In this document: one piece after another, positions 1 to 10,669 of the stretch
Numbering within the stretch: position 1 is the stretch's first letter
Layout of the letters: the number at the start of each line of letters is the position of its first letter
From: Chenopodium formosanum
Taxonomy: Eukaryota > Streptophyta > Magnoliopsida > Caryophyllales > Amaranthaceae
Assembly: GCA_024500155.1 (NCBI GenBank)
Contig: CM044859.1
Coordinates: 44,872,003-44,936,002 of the forward strand
Reading direction: 5' to 3'
Length of the DNA stretch: 64,000 bases
The notes under the pieces: model-generated
The model's input: the letters and a program-made list of their open reading frames with translations, nothing else
The model's database searches: none
Told to the model about the DNA's origin: nothing
Position numbers and translations under genes: made by a program

Positions 1-1700
1 TGTCAAATTGCTTATAGGGGCTAACTGGCGCACCAAGGAACCCAAAATTGCTGTATGAAGTCGAAATCACCTTTCTGAGAGGCTTCGAGCTCTATTGTTG
101 TTGAGATACTTCTGGCGCCAAGAATTGATTCTGTCGCCGAACGCTGTGATAGGGTCTTCCCTGTTCTGCTACACCTGTATTTATTTTTTACTATAGAACT
201 TTGGCAATTTCTTTAATTATCTTAGGGTTGACCTAAGGCTTAATGTAGCTTGACTCATCGACTTGACACGACTCAAGGTATAAACTTGACTCAATATGTT
301 TGACTGACTCGAGGTTGACTCGACTCAAACTGTTTGACACATGTGTTAGACTCAAATCAAGGTGATGTGACACGACATGACTCAATGTGTACATGACTTG
401 TGTGTGCATTGTAATGTGATCGTGCGACTCAAGGAATGCAAAAAATTTCCATCAATTTTGTGGAGGGTACCGACTTTCTCCCGAAAAAGAAAGACGCGAA
501 AAAAGAATTGAAGTGTGAAGGTGCATGTTGAATGAGCTTAGTCAAATGTCATTTGATACTATCTCTCAAAGTGCAAGGATTAACCCATCCTAGGCTATCT
601 CAACTGTTGACTCAATGATGAAAGCATTTGGGTAACTTAGGCACGGAGGCTAAGTACTTCATTCTTCGTGATGCAATGACAATTATGGGTGATGTTGATA
701 TGATAAGGTATGCTTCAGCGTTATATGAAGAATTCATGACAAAGGGTTCCTAAGGGAAGTATATTTGGTCATGTATCTGTGCAGTGTGTGATAGTGACAC
801 TAAATCTAGGCCACAAGAGCTAAGTGTATGGAAAAACATATTGTTAGAAGAGCCAAATAATGCTGACTCTTAGGCTAGGTAAGCTAATGATGTAAGGACG
901 AAGCCCCCAAGTCTAGCTCTAAGTAAAAAGGGATGGGCATTGGAAATTCCTTGATATGATCATGGTGCAAGTGTGTGAATGTGAATATGAATGCATGTTT
1001 ATTATGGCCGCACCTCGATGTGAGGTTGCCTACGTATCCGTTAGGAATCAGGCCGAACGTAGCTCTAGCCGAACCTCGCACAAGTGTGTATACCTTAAAA
1101 AGGTCTTTTTAAGGGTTGTAGCGTGGTTAGGCTAAAGGTTTAAATAAGAAGAGGATAAAGGCTCAAGACCCTAGATAAGCCCCCAAGGTGTGCAACCCCT
1201 CTTTTGTATCTTTGTATTTTTATGCTTGAGGATTTTAATTCTTTTTTAGCTCTTTCTTTTGTTTTAGTACCTATTTTATTTTTATAAGTGTGAGCAATCT
1301 CGATCATGCGGTCTATCACTCACTTGGCATTAATGTGTCTCAGGCACGGTACCGAGCACTCGATAAGAGACGCAATCTGAGACGTGTTCTTATCGAAGAT
1401 ACTTTTATATCAAAGACATTGGAACACTTGCCCTTTTGTACACTTTTATTTATTTTTTGCTTATTTTTGCTATTTTAATATTTTGAATCACTCAAGACCT
1501 TTTTTAGAATTGCATAAGTTGCACACCATCCCATCCCAAGGTTAGGTAAATGTAGGTTGAAAAAAGAAAGGTTTATCGTTAGACGAGGCTCAAAGTGGTT
1601 TATGAAGAAAGGATTTGTAAATTAGAAAGGCGAAAGAAGATATGATGTGGCTACAAGGGGTGCCTCAAATAATTGGTATACCTTATGCTTAGCTCGACAT

Positions 1701-1703
<3 letters not shown>
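1..1703 (-). other. 3' untranslated tract of the gag-only Tat derivative
   Basis: No coding capacity was found. Three stretches resemble, in the same order, the tract between integrase and 3' LTR of the complete element at 38550-57816. Positions 10-60 (ggggctaactggcg) match 41297-41340. Positions 450-500 (ggagggtaccgactttctcc) match about 44660-44700. Positions 1003-1075 (gttgcctacgtatcc, caggccgaacgta) match 47140-47200. Both antisense genes of the complete element are absent from the matching places. This segment therefore appears to be the 3' part of an element whose 3' LTR lies outside the window. A small imperfect hairpin (1361-1395) is embedded. Confidence 0.6.

Positions 1704-1753
<50 letters not shown>
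1704..1753 (-). repeat. 50-nt poly-T (poly-A on the element's coding strand)
   Basis: An uninterrupted run of T lies about 210 nt past the gag stop codon on gag's own strand, where it reads as A50. An AATAAA hexamer (minus strand, near 1802-1807) precedes it by about 50 nt. It could be a mononucleotide microsatellite or the trace of a polyadenylated gag transcript joined to the element's 3' tract. The complete Tat element has no equivalent run at this point. Confidence 0.8.
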
Positions 1754-1755
<2 letters not shown>

Positions 1756-1965
1756 GATGCAACGTAATGCAATGATCATATGCAAGAAAATAAATGCTCA
1801 TTTTATTAAAAGAAAATAAAGAATCTACAAAAGTAATCTAAGGAAAGGAAAAGGTGCCTATGCTAGACTTATTGGGGAAAGAAAAGATGAAAAAGAAATA
1901 GAAAAAGAGGCCATGAGATCTTGTCGTTGAAGCTCACCTCTTGTCTTGTGTCATTCGCTTCATCA

Positions 1966-3084
1966 TCACCCAGTCTTCTCGTTAGCTAGAGGCAATGAGA
2001 CCTTATTTGCCTCTATGAGATCTTGAATGAGATTTTGAAACCTGTAGCATTCATCAGTAGTATGACCGTTTCCTCGATGGTACTTGCAATAGGAGTTTGG
2101 ATTCCATCTCGAAGATCGATTTTCTGGTGTTGGATCCTCGGTAGGGCCAATAGGTTTGATTAATCCTCGGTCATAGAGACGATCAAAAGCAGCATCGTAG
2201 GTCATTCCAATGGGTGTGAACTCTCGCCTGGTTTTCTTTCTAGATCCTTGATTGTCCATGGCTAAGACATCATTATGGTAAAAGGTACTAACATTATTAC
2301 TAGAGTGGGCGTTTTCTGAAGAAGAAGGATTGTCGCTCTTCTTTCCTTTCCAGCCACCGTGGTTACTATTGTTAGTAGCTTTTTGCTTTGCGAGGTCGTC
2401 TTCAATTTCAATTCCGATGTCATAAACGGCCTTGAAAGTATTCAAGTTGTGTTGATATTTTAAGTGCTTTGAATACTTTTCTTGGAGATTCTTGACAAAC
2501 ATTCTCACATACTCCTTTTCGGTGGGGACCTCAATCATCTTGGCAAAAGTTTCCCTCCATTTATTAAAGAAAGAAGTAAAGCCTTCATTCTCTTTTTGTC
2601 TTAGCATCTCAAGTTGTCTATGGTCGGTTACAACTTGGATATTGCACTTGTACCTATCAATGAAAGCGTTTACTATTGATTCCCAGGTAGAGGTTTTCTC
2701 CTTGTCAAGGGAGAAGAACCATTGTTGGAAAACGGTTTCAAGAGATAGTGGGAACAGAGAGGGGAAAACCTTCTTATCGATACCCTTAATACTCAATATG
2801 GTTTCAAAAGCTCTTATATGGAAGTAAGGGTTATATGTTGCCTTGAATTTAGGGATGTCAGTGGTGTTGAACTTATGCGGAAGAAGTTCTTTGTTCAGCG
2901 AGACCCCTTGCGAACTCATGCCCTGAAATTTATAGTCACTAAATAGCTTGCTTAGACTCTCTTGCATGAGGTTCATCTGTTGTTGCTTCACGGGGTCATC
3001 GACCCTAAGTGCGAGAAGTTTCAGTGTCTCGGTCACAGTAGCTAGTTGATTCTTAAGATCATTGACTTCTTCTTGAGTTGCCAT
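1966..3084 (-). CDS. gag: intact Gag of a Tat-lineage Ty3/gypsy element
   Basis: Open frame of 372 aa. The start is supported because the disrupted copy at 54113 begins with the same residues (MATQEEVNDLKNQL). Residues about 1-60 look coiled-coil-like. Residues about 90-240 fit a retrotransposon Gag/capsid domain (FQQWFFSLDKEKTSTWESI, then NKWRETFAKMIEVPTEKE). Residues 333-346 form a zinc knuckle of CX2HX4HX4C type, with His where CCHC knuckles have the second Cys. In the family, Gag builds the cytoplasmic particle that packages element RNA. No protease, reverse transcriptase or integrase follows, so the element is non-autonomous. Unlike every other coding region in the window, this one has no stop or frameshift. 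That may reflect selection or a recent insertion. It has the tryptophan codon that is TAG in the 53712 copy. Confidence 0.9.
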   Translation of the reverse strand: MATQEEVNDLKNQLATVTETLKLLALRVDDPVKQQQMNLMQESLSKLFSDYKFQGMSSQGVSLNKELLPHKFNTTDIPKFKATYNPYFHIRAFETILSIKGIDKKVFPSLFPLSLETVFQQWFFSLDKEKTSTWESIVNAFIDRYKCNIQVVTDHRQLEMLRQKENEGFTSFFNKWRETFAKMIEVPTEKEYVRMFVKNLQEKYSKHLKYQHNLNTFKAVYDIGIEIEDDLAKQKATNNSNHGGWKGKKSDNPSSSENAHSSNNVSTFYHNDVLAMDNQGSRKKTRREFTPIGMTYDAAFDRLYDRGLIKPIGPTEDPTPENRSSRWNPNSYCKYHRGNGHTTDECYRFQNLIQDLIEANKVSLPLANEKTG

Positions 3085-4490
3085 TATCTTCTTAGCCTTC
3101 CTCTTTTGACGAATCGGTTTATCAAAAAGCGAGACTTGAATAAAGCGGTTGTCCTTGATTAATCGCCCTTCTCTCCTCGACCAAGTACTGTGGGAAAGGA
3201 ATTTGGGGATACTTATTGTTAATTATTTGACTCAGACTTTATTCAACATGCAATTGATGGAGGAAGTGAAGAAAGATGGAAGAATGCGAAAGAAGATTTA
3301 GATGAATAAATATGAAGAATTAGGAATAGAATGTACCCCCAACTTAAACGACGGAAAAGACCGACTCATGCATGAACCTAAGACATGGCCATGGTGATGT
3401 GTACTCAAAGTGTGTGCTAAGACTAGTGAGTGTAGGTGACATGTTAAGACTCGTGTCATGACCATGTGGCTAGACTATGTGACCAAGACTCGATTAATGA
3501 CTTGATAAGGTGTTATTGACAGCGAAAATTAACCGAATTAATTAGTAAACTGGTTAATTAGACTTTAGGTGACGACTCGACAAATAATCCGAACTGTCGG
3601 CCAAGCGACAGAACTGGCGTCACACTGTGGTGGTTGGCGCCAGACAACTTAGTTAACGTCTGGCGCTACACACCATAGTGTGGCGCTACAGCTCAGACTT
3701 TGGCGCCAATAGTGGAACTTCGGTCTGGGACTGTTTTCGGTATTATTAGTCAGCTGGGGTATGCCTAAAGTCGTACTAGGTCAATTCCGATTGAAAACAA
3801 AAAGACTTTATTGACTCAAATTAATTAATTAATTAGGCAAAGTTCTTTAAGTCATTTATTTACTTATTCTCAACACAAATCAACAAACGGTTAAGAGAAA
3901 CATAGAATATATATGCACAACAAATAATGCACAATTAGTCAAGTAGGCACAATATGATGCAATGCGTTCGCAACCTAACCATGGATCTAGTTCTCTAAAG
4001 TTCGGGATATGGTTTAGTCAATAGAGGGTCCATGGTTAATTGTCCAGATGCACTGCGCGGAAGCCTTACCGTGAAGGGTTGGCACGAGTGGATGGGACAC
4101 CGCGAGCAAACCGAGACTGGCGCCAACTTTTAACTGTAGCGCCTGGCGCCAATACTGGCGTCTGGAGCTACGACTAAAAGTGTGGCGCCAAGCTCTGGCC
4201 ACTGACGCTACTTCCCACATGCCTCAGCAGCTTTTTGTGCTCGATAAAATCTTCCAGTTTCGTGCGGTGTTATTTCATTCCTAGTTGTGAAAGACATTTC
4301 TCAAATTTCCTACGTGTAAAATCCTATGTTTTTTACTCATTACGGATGGTCTTTCCAATGAGATCCTTTTTATGCATATGACAATAATGTTAATCAAAAT
4401 TACGCACATGAAATACTTAGAATTTTTCGAGTCTCATCCACTCATTCTAAATCATTGCCGAAACAAATTCAGGAATTAAAATAGAAATCC
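3085..4490 (-). other. 5' leader between primer site and gag of the gag-only element
   Basis: A 1.4-kb untranslated leader. It aligns with the leader of the complete Tat element (54114-55784), for example around 3960-4090 versus 55010-55145, but lacks about 240 bp found there. It carries two clusters of GGCGCC-type motifs, at about 3604-3712 and 4113-4208, in otherwise AT-rich DNA. I see no gene here. Confidence 0.65.
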
Positions 4491-4508
4491 TCCCCAGCAG
4501 AGTCGCCA
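4491..4508 (-). promoter_or_regulatory. primer binding site (tRNA-Arg type)
   Basis: On the minus strand this reads TGGCGACTCTGCTGGGGA, five bases downstream of the LTR end. It differs by two bases from the corresponding site at 55785-55801, which complements the 3' end of plant tRNA-Arg as I remember it (...CCCCAGTGGAGTCG plus CCA). Confidence 0.75.
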
Positions 4509-5715
4509 AAAACTGTAGGGAATAATTTCAAGCCTTAAATCCCACTAGCTCGAACCCCACTGTGATCATACACTAAAGTACGGTGGCGTCCAAAAGGGAA
4601 GAAGATAGAGCAAAAGAGTCGCCAACAAGTTTTTAAGGAACTTGTAAACCATTCACGAGGTGAAGGTTACACCCCTTAACGATCCAAGAGATCGTCAACT
4701 CCATAAGGTCATGAACCAAATAAGGGTCCGGGGATGAAGGTACAAATCCAACCTAAAAGAGATTGAACCTGCCCTAATAATAGGCCTCTACTTTATTCTG
4801 ATCGTATTCATGTGCGCTTTCTGACTAACATGCAATCAATAGGATTAACCCTAAACCTGTTTAATCTATGTTGGTTGAATTTAATGCACAAATAAACTAT
4901 TATTGGCGATCACTTGAATTATAATCAAAGTTAACACTAACAAGATTATTAATTATCTTATTAAGCGTGATTACAAGTACCGATTTCCTTTAAACATGCA
5001 TCAAAGGTGTGATCAAGCAATAAAGAATAAATAATGTATCAAGCAACATAATCAATAATAATCATGAAGAATAATAATAATCATAATCATAAATAAAATA
5101 ATCATCATCAAAATAATAATAAATCATAATCATAATCATATTCATGTTAATATTAAAGCATAATAAAAATAGCAAGATCCTAGGCATGATACTAACAAGA
5201 TTAATAACAAACCCTAGCATGTCACTAAGCGATAAAAATCAAATCTTTAGCCCTAACATGATACTAACATGAATAAATATTAGGAAGAGAATAAAAGGCA
5301 TCATAGCAATCATATTTAATATTAAAATTGCCATAGACATGATACTAGGAATATCATAATAACAATGTAAACATGATTTCTACATCATAAAATCAATCAA
5401 ATCAATTAAAATACTTACTTTGATGCCTCGTACCTCTTTCTAATAACAAAATACACACGTGAGTAACTTCAAGGAAAATAATAATCAAAACAATTAAATT
5501 AAATAATTGAAAGAGAGATTTAGGACCAAACCCTCAGAAATTAAAACCTTTCACATCTAGGGCAAAGGCAACTTCGAATATGGCTAGGTGTTTCTAGATC
5601 TTGTGAATGCGGAATTTTGTATTTGAGAAAAGGTTAGTTTAGAAAAAGAGAGAGAGAGAATAATCAAGAAAATCTTGATGAGAGTTGGTGAATGAAAACG
5701 GAGTTTTTAATACGA

Positions 5716-5724
5716 TATTTATAG
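5716..5724 (-). promoter_or_regulatory. LTR TATA box
   Basis: Minus strand CTATAAATA. The same sequence is at 39830-39838 in another LTR of the family. At 57085-57093 it is altered to CTATCAATA. It lies about 60 bp downstream, on the element strand, of the GGCGCC cluster at 5786-5898. Confidence 0.7.
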
Positions 5725-5785
5725 AGAAAATCAGCCAAAAAGATAATTTAACAAAACAGAGTCTGACGATCGCAAAACAAGATTG

Positions 5786-5898
5786 GCGCCAACCCTGGCT
5801 AGCTGGCGCCAGGCACTGGTGGCTAGCGCCAGGCGCCAATGGCTAGCGCCTGGCGCTAAGCCTGGTTCCAGGCGCCAATGACTGGGGTTGGACGCCAA
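5786..5898. repeat. GGCGCC palindrome cluster upstream of the LTR TATA box
   Basis: Four exact GGCGCC hexamers, mostly within TGGCGCCA, plus several one-base variants (AGCGCC, GGCGCT, GACGCC) in about 110 bp of otherwise AT-rich LTR. Clusters of the same motif occur at 39897-39990 and 57150-57250 in the other LTRs, in the leaders, and upstream of the two antisense genes at 42135 and 45176. Confidence 0.75.
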
Positions 5899-6471
5899 AC
5901 TGGATTTCAACGCGTTTTCAAAAATCTGATAAATTTCCCATACTGGAATATAAAATAATATAATTTCTTCGAAAATGCTATTTGATCTTGATTAAAACCC
6001 TGGAAAGTCAACAAAGTCAACTTATCAATGCTGATTGAATTAGGAATGAAAAGAACCTTCTAGAAGATTTTAGAAGACTAAAACCATTCCTAATTTCATT
6101 AGGAATGATAAATCATATTAGGCCCTCCCCTAGATCATTGGGCCATACATAAAGCTTAAACCGGGCCTAGTTTAGTAAATTTGCCATAACTTCCTCAATA
6201 TTCATCGGAATCGGGCTTATAATATATCGTTGGAAAGGTCTTTGCAAGACCCATCCAACTACACCACTATTGGACCCATATCATGGACCAACCAAACTGG
6301 ATTGGCTGTTTTCTTAAAATAAAGTTTTCCAAAACAGGGAGAAAAGAAAAGAAATAAAAACTTTCCGCAACACTAGACCTTTCCACACTTTCATTTCATT
6401 CGATTATGATTCGACGTGAAAGGTACTCATCACTGGGTTTGGTTTTGGGGAGACACAAATGGGTGTCTACA

Positions 6472-6667
6472 GAGACTATGAAAATGCATGGCCGTGCTTA
6501 AATGGATTTTAGAAATCATCTGCTTATTGACAATCAAACTCGGATTTCAAGAAACTCTTCTGGACGTAATAGGGATGATGAATAATCTTACCCTATTGTT
6601 CATAAAGAGACATGGGAAAGGGGCTATACACTTAAAGCTCACTTGTCTGGAAGGACAAGTGGGATAT
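6472..6667 (+). mobile_element. 3' internal scrap of a copia element
   Basis: Closely resembles 30475-30669, the tract just upstream of the 3' LTR of the copia element at 15736-31929 (shared landmarks: ttagaaatcatctg, aggggctatacact, agctcacttgtc). It is non-coding at this point. The Tat-type LTR ending at 6471 has cut the element here. Confidence 0.85.
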
Positions 6668-7867
6668 TAAAAGGAATGGTGTCCTTCGAACAAGTGTATT
6701 ATTCTGATACTGGGTTCAGAATTAATAGAAAGCTAATATATTCAGTAAGGTTAAGTGATCGGAATGCCTAGGTAGAGGCCGCTTCCGGTTAGTATTATTA
6801 ATACATAATTAATATTAGAGCTTAATCTTGACTGAACCCTTCGGGTCACACCCCAGCAATGAACGAACCGACACAACAAATTAATTCGAAAGAAATAATG
6901 AGTCGGCCGAGTAATAAATATTCAGAAGTCGGAAATTCGAGCTTGGAGCGTCAAAACCGAGCGTCGGAGAATCTCAAATGTCGAGCAAAAATTTAAGATT
7001 TGGTGAGACGAGAAAATACTTTAAGTAACAAGTAAAATCCTAGCCACGCGAAAGGTTAGGAAAGCATTCCAAATAGGACTGTGCCACGTGGCAACACACA
7101 TGGAAAAACGCCATGTGGTAGCACGCATGGCAGCGCACGTGGAAGCCACGTTGGCAGCCACCTACTGGCTGCCACCAAGTGGCAGCGTGCCACATTTGCA
7201 GCGCATGTGGCAAGGGCCGTGGACCCGGGTGATGGGTCATGGACACTTGCCAAAAAGAAAGTGGCCCAACCGAACCCAACTTGGGGCTCAAAGTTAGTTG
7301 ACACATGGTTAGTTCACAATGCATGTGAAATGCCTTTGGGACCAAGTGAGAAAGAGGTCCTCACCTAAGTACGTGACACTTGTTACTTGTTTCTTGGTTT
7401 ATTTAACTAAGGGTTGAAATCATCAATCTTTCCATGTTGGATCTTTTTGTGCAAAAGTCCCACATTGAAAGATGAGTGGAATTCACAAGCTATCCTTCCT
7501 TATAAATAGCCAAAGCATGGCTTGAGAATTCTTTGCTTGATTAGGAGTTCAATAGGGCATTGCCTTTGTAAAAACCCTTAAACTCATATAATACTCGGGT
7601 TTTGGTCGGGCCTCGCTAACCTCGAGGCAACGGACATAAAAGTTGAAAGTCGTTCTTGCGGGTGGATCTCCATTGGAGGCTCTCGTGTTTTCGGGGCTAA
7701 GCTTTCAAGTAAGAGCCCATTCGGTTGGGCGAAGCACGCGACAAAGGTATATATCATATTTTTCCCTTTTGTGTTTATTTTAAGCATTAGTGATATTAAT
7801 TATTGCGAGCGTGATCCTTGGCTCGGGTTTTTTTTTGGCGGCGATTAGGACTCACCAAACCCCAACA
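6668..7867 (+). mobile_element. copia 3' LTR, copy 1
   Basis: A 1200-bp LTR. It starts TAAAAGGAATGGTGTCC, where other copies have TGAAAGG, so the first G has mutated. It ends CCCAACA. It has a TATA box (TATAAATAG, 7501-7509) and a conserved downstream stretch (atactcgggttttggtcggg). GC-rich repeats in U3 (7081-7345) create overlapping open frames on both strands that are not genes. It shares blocks with the LTRs at 15736-19142, 30670-31929 and 35859-37178. Confidence 0.88.
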
Positions 7868-8070
7868 CACCCAACCAAGCAAGGCAAGGCAAATAAAAAA
7901 TGAAAAAGAAAATAGAACAAATAGACTTTGATGGACTAAGAGATAGAAACAAGCACTAATGAATGCGAAACTTTCTTAATAGACAAATGTATATACATTA
8001 CAAGATGTCAATGGTTGATTGAAAGATAAACTATGTTAAGCATAGAGAACTCTAACATGCTCCACTCCCC

Positions 8071-10500
8071 CTACATTCCACTTCTAGTAGTTCTTGATGC
8101 TTCTTGATCCTCATCATTCTCCCCTTCTTGAAAAGAATTTGCCCTCAAATTCTTGTTATCTATGTAAGGAGCCAAATCACCGACATTGAAAGTTGCACTA
8201 ACTCCACCATAAGAATTAGGAAGTTCAATCTTGTAGGCACTATCTCCAAAACACTTCAATACTTTGAAATGACCATTTGCTCGAGGCATCAACTTGTTCT
8301 TGCATTTATGTGGAAACCTTTCTTTTCTCAAGGTCAACAAAACTAAGTCACCTTCATTAAACACATCTTGTTTTCTTTTCTTGTTTGCTCTCTCTTTGTA
8401 GCGGTTATTCATCTTTTTAGTTCAGACCTTTATGTCCTCACAAGTCTTGTAAAAGACTTCTGGCCTTTTAGTAGCATCATAATGAGCTTGATCTTCCTTA
8501 GGAAAATCAATTAAAGCAACAGGAACATAAGGATTAATACCATAAACAACTTCAAAAGGAGAAGAACCTGTAGTAGAGGAAGGTGTACGGTTGTAAGCAA
8601 ACTCAGCATGTGCCAATTTGATGTCCCAATCCGTAGTAGTCCTACTAACCAACCCACGCAAGAGTATTCCAAGAGTCCTATTAGTTACTTCGGTTTGTCC
8701 ATAAGTTTGTAGATGATGCGAAGTACTAAACAACAATTTTGTACCAACTAATTTCCAAAGTGACTTCCAAAAGTAGCTAAGGAACTTAGTGTCTCGATCC
8801 AAAAAAATAGACTTTGGAATACCATTCAAACGAACTACCTCTTTGTAATACATATCAGCAACATTAGTAGCATCGTGCGTTTTGTGAAAAGGAACAAAAT
8901 TTTCCATCTTTGAAAATCTATAAACAATAACCATGATTGCATCCTTTCCTCTCTTTTTTCTAGGCAAACTAACAATAAAGTCCATTGATAACTATCCCAT
9001 TGAGCAGTAGGGACTGGAAGTGGAGTATACAAGCCTTTGTGAAAAGAACTCTTAGCCTTTTGACATGTTGCGCATCACTCAAGTACTTGTTGCACATCAC
9101 CAAGCACCTTTGGCCAATAGAAATGTTCACAAAGAAAGTCATAAGTCTTTTGAACACCAAAGTGTCCTGCAATTCCTCCACCATGAGCTTCATGCACCAA
9201 AAGCTCACGCACACTACACTTAGGAATGCAAAGTTTGTTAGTTTTAAAAAGAAAACCATCATGAACTGCGAACATACCAGTTGGAGAAGCTACCAGATTT
9301 TTGAAATCAATATCATTGGCGTAGTGTTCTTTGAGAATTTTGAACCCAAGTATTTTTGCTTCAAGCACAGCAAGCAAGTAACTCCTTATAGACAATTCAT
9401 GCGAAACTACATTCTCTTTGCCTTCTTTGTATTTTGAAGAGAAAGTGAATGACTGAAGAAATTTCACCCACTTTTCATGTCTCACATTTAGCTTTTGTTT
9501 CCCATGAATACTCTTTAAACTCTCATGATCCGAATGCAATACAAAAGGCTTAGGCCTAAGATAATGACTTCAATGCTCCAAAGCTCGAATGATTGCATAG
9601 AATTCTTTGTCATAAGTGTTATAGTTAAGTTTTGCATCACTTAACTTCTCACTGAAATAAGAAATAGATTTCTTTTCTTGCAATAAAACAGCTCCAATAC
9701 CCAAACCACTTGCATCAGTCTCAACTTCAAACAACTTACTAAAATCAGGAAGTTTTATAACTGGTGCATGACATAGCCTTTTCTTGATCTCTTCAAATGA
9801 AAACTTAGCGGCTTTAGACCATACAAACTCACCTTTCTTTGTCAACTCCGTAAGAGGTGCAACAAGTCTCTAATGAACTGCCTATAGAAGCTAGCCAAGC
9901 CATGAAAGCTTAGAACATCATGTCCATTTTTAGGCTTAGGCCAAGTAGATATAGCAGCAACTATAGTAGGATCCACCCTGACACCATCACATGAAACAAT
10001 ATATCTCAAATACATAAGACTACGCACAAGAAAAGAACACTTTTTCATTTTACCATACAATTGTTGCTTTCGAAGTGCTTCAAAAACATGTCTCAAGTTT
10101 TCAAAGTGTTGCTCTTTAGACTTACTATAAATGAGAATATCATCAAGGTAAACAACCACAAAGATATTAAGAAAGGGGTGCAATACCTCATTCATCAACC
10201 GCGCGAAAGAACTAGGAGCATTACGTAAACCAAAGGGCATAACCATCCACTCATACAGCCCTTTCTTGGTTTTGAAAACAGTCTTCCACTCATCCCCTTC
10301 TCGAATACTCATTTGGTGATAGCCACTTCTCAAATCACTTTTCAAAAATATAGTAGCACCATGCAACACACCAAGCATATCATCAAGTCTAGGCATTAGA
10401 AATCTATACTTGATTGTAATGTTGTTCACAACTCTACTATCCACACATATTCTCAAAATCAAAGTATCTTTTTCAAAACAAGCTTCTTGGAATGTTTAAT
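8071..10500 (-). pseudogene. chromovirus-like Ty3/gypsy pol relic (RT, RNase H, integrase)
   Basis: Read from 10500 downward. Reverse transcriptase has lost its N-terminal part but keeps LDDMLGVLHGA, DLRSGYHQM, VMPFGLRNAPS and the catalytic YLDDIL. RNase H keeps ETDASG, DKEFYAII and HSDHES, but the last catalytic Asp region reads SHEL. Integrase has an HHCC zinc finger (CATC near 9065) and D, D and E in MDFIVSLP, LDRDTKF and QTEVTNR. The C-terminus (FNVGDLAPY, then NSFQEGEND) resembles the CR-type tail of CRM/Reina-like chromoviruses; the lineage is an inference. Stops at 9570, 9075 and 8422 look like TGG or CGA changed to TGA. Frames shift near 9845 and 8990. There is no gag, protease or matching LTR pair, so the element is dead. 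Confidence 0.88.
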
Positions 10501-10669
10501 CTTCCCACCTATCTTCATTCTCAAAATCCGACTCCCCTTCTATATTTTTCCTCCTCATCCTCTCCATAATGTACTATTAGAGCTCTTTGCTCTTCATCTT
10601 CTTTCTCTTGTTTAAGCCAATCTATAAGAATCTTGTGATCCTTTGGAGCAACTTTCACCTTTTGAGGAC
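10501..10669 (-). other. unassigned junction sequence
   Basis: This short stretch lies between the truncated reverse transcriptase and the LTR-family block. On the minus strand it has a Lys/Glu-rich open stretch (KVAPKDHKI, WLKQEKEDEEQ) that I cannot place. It may be a remnant of upstream gag-pol left by a deletion. Confidence 0.3.

Larger units (their letters stand above)
4514..6471 (-). mobile_element. 5' LTR of the gag-only Tat derivative
   Basis: A 1958-bp LTR. On the element strand it starts TGTAGACACCCATTTG and ends TTCCCTACA, which gives TG...CA termini. It is a diverged sister of the LTRs at 38550-40555 and 55807-57816. The primer site abuts its lower end and gag lies beyond. It contains an AT-rich imperfect aataatcat-type microsatellite (about 5037-5160), a GGCGCC cluster and a TATA box. 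It is inserted into the 3' part of a copia element: the sequence after 6471 matches copia internal DNA at 30475-30669. Confidence 0.9.

Noticed and set aside
5037..5160. Possible CRISPR-like regular repeats (aataatcat)
   Set aside because: An AT-rich imperfect microsatellite inside an LTR, with no spacers. The host is a plant.
7040..7368. Overlapping open frames on both strands in copia LTR 1
   Set aside because: They come from GC-rich repeat wording in U3. They have no domain, and sister LTRs have different frames at the same place.
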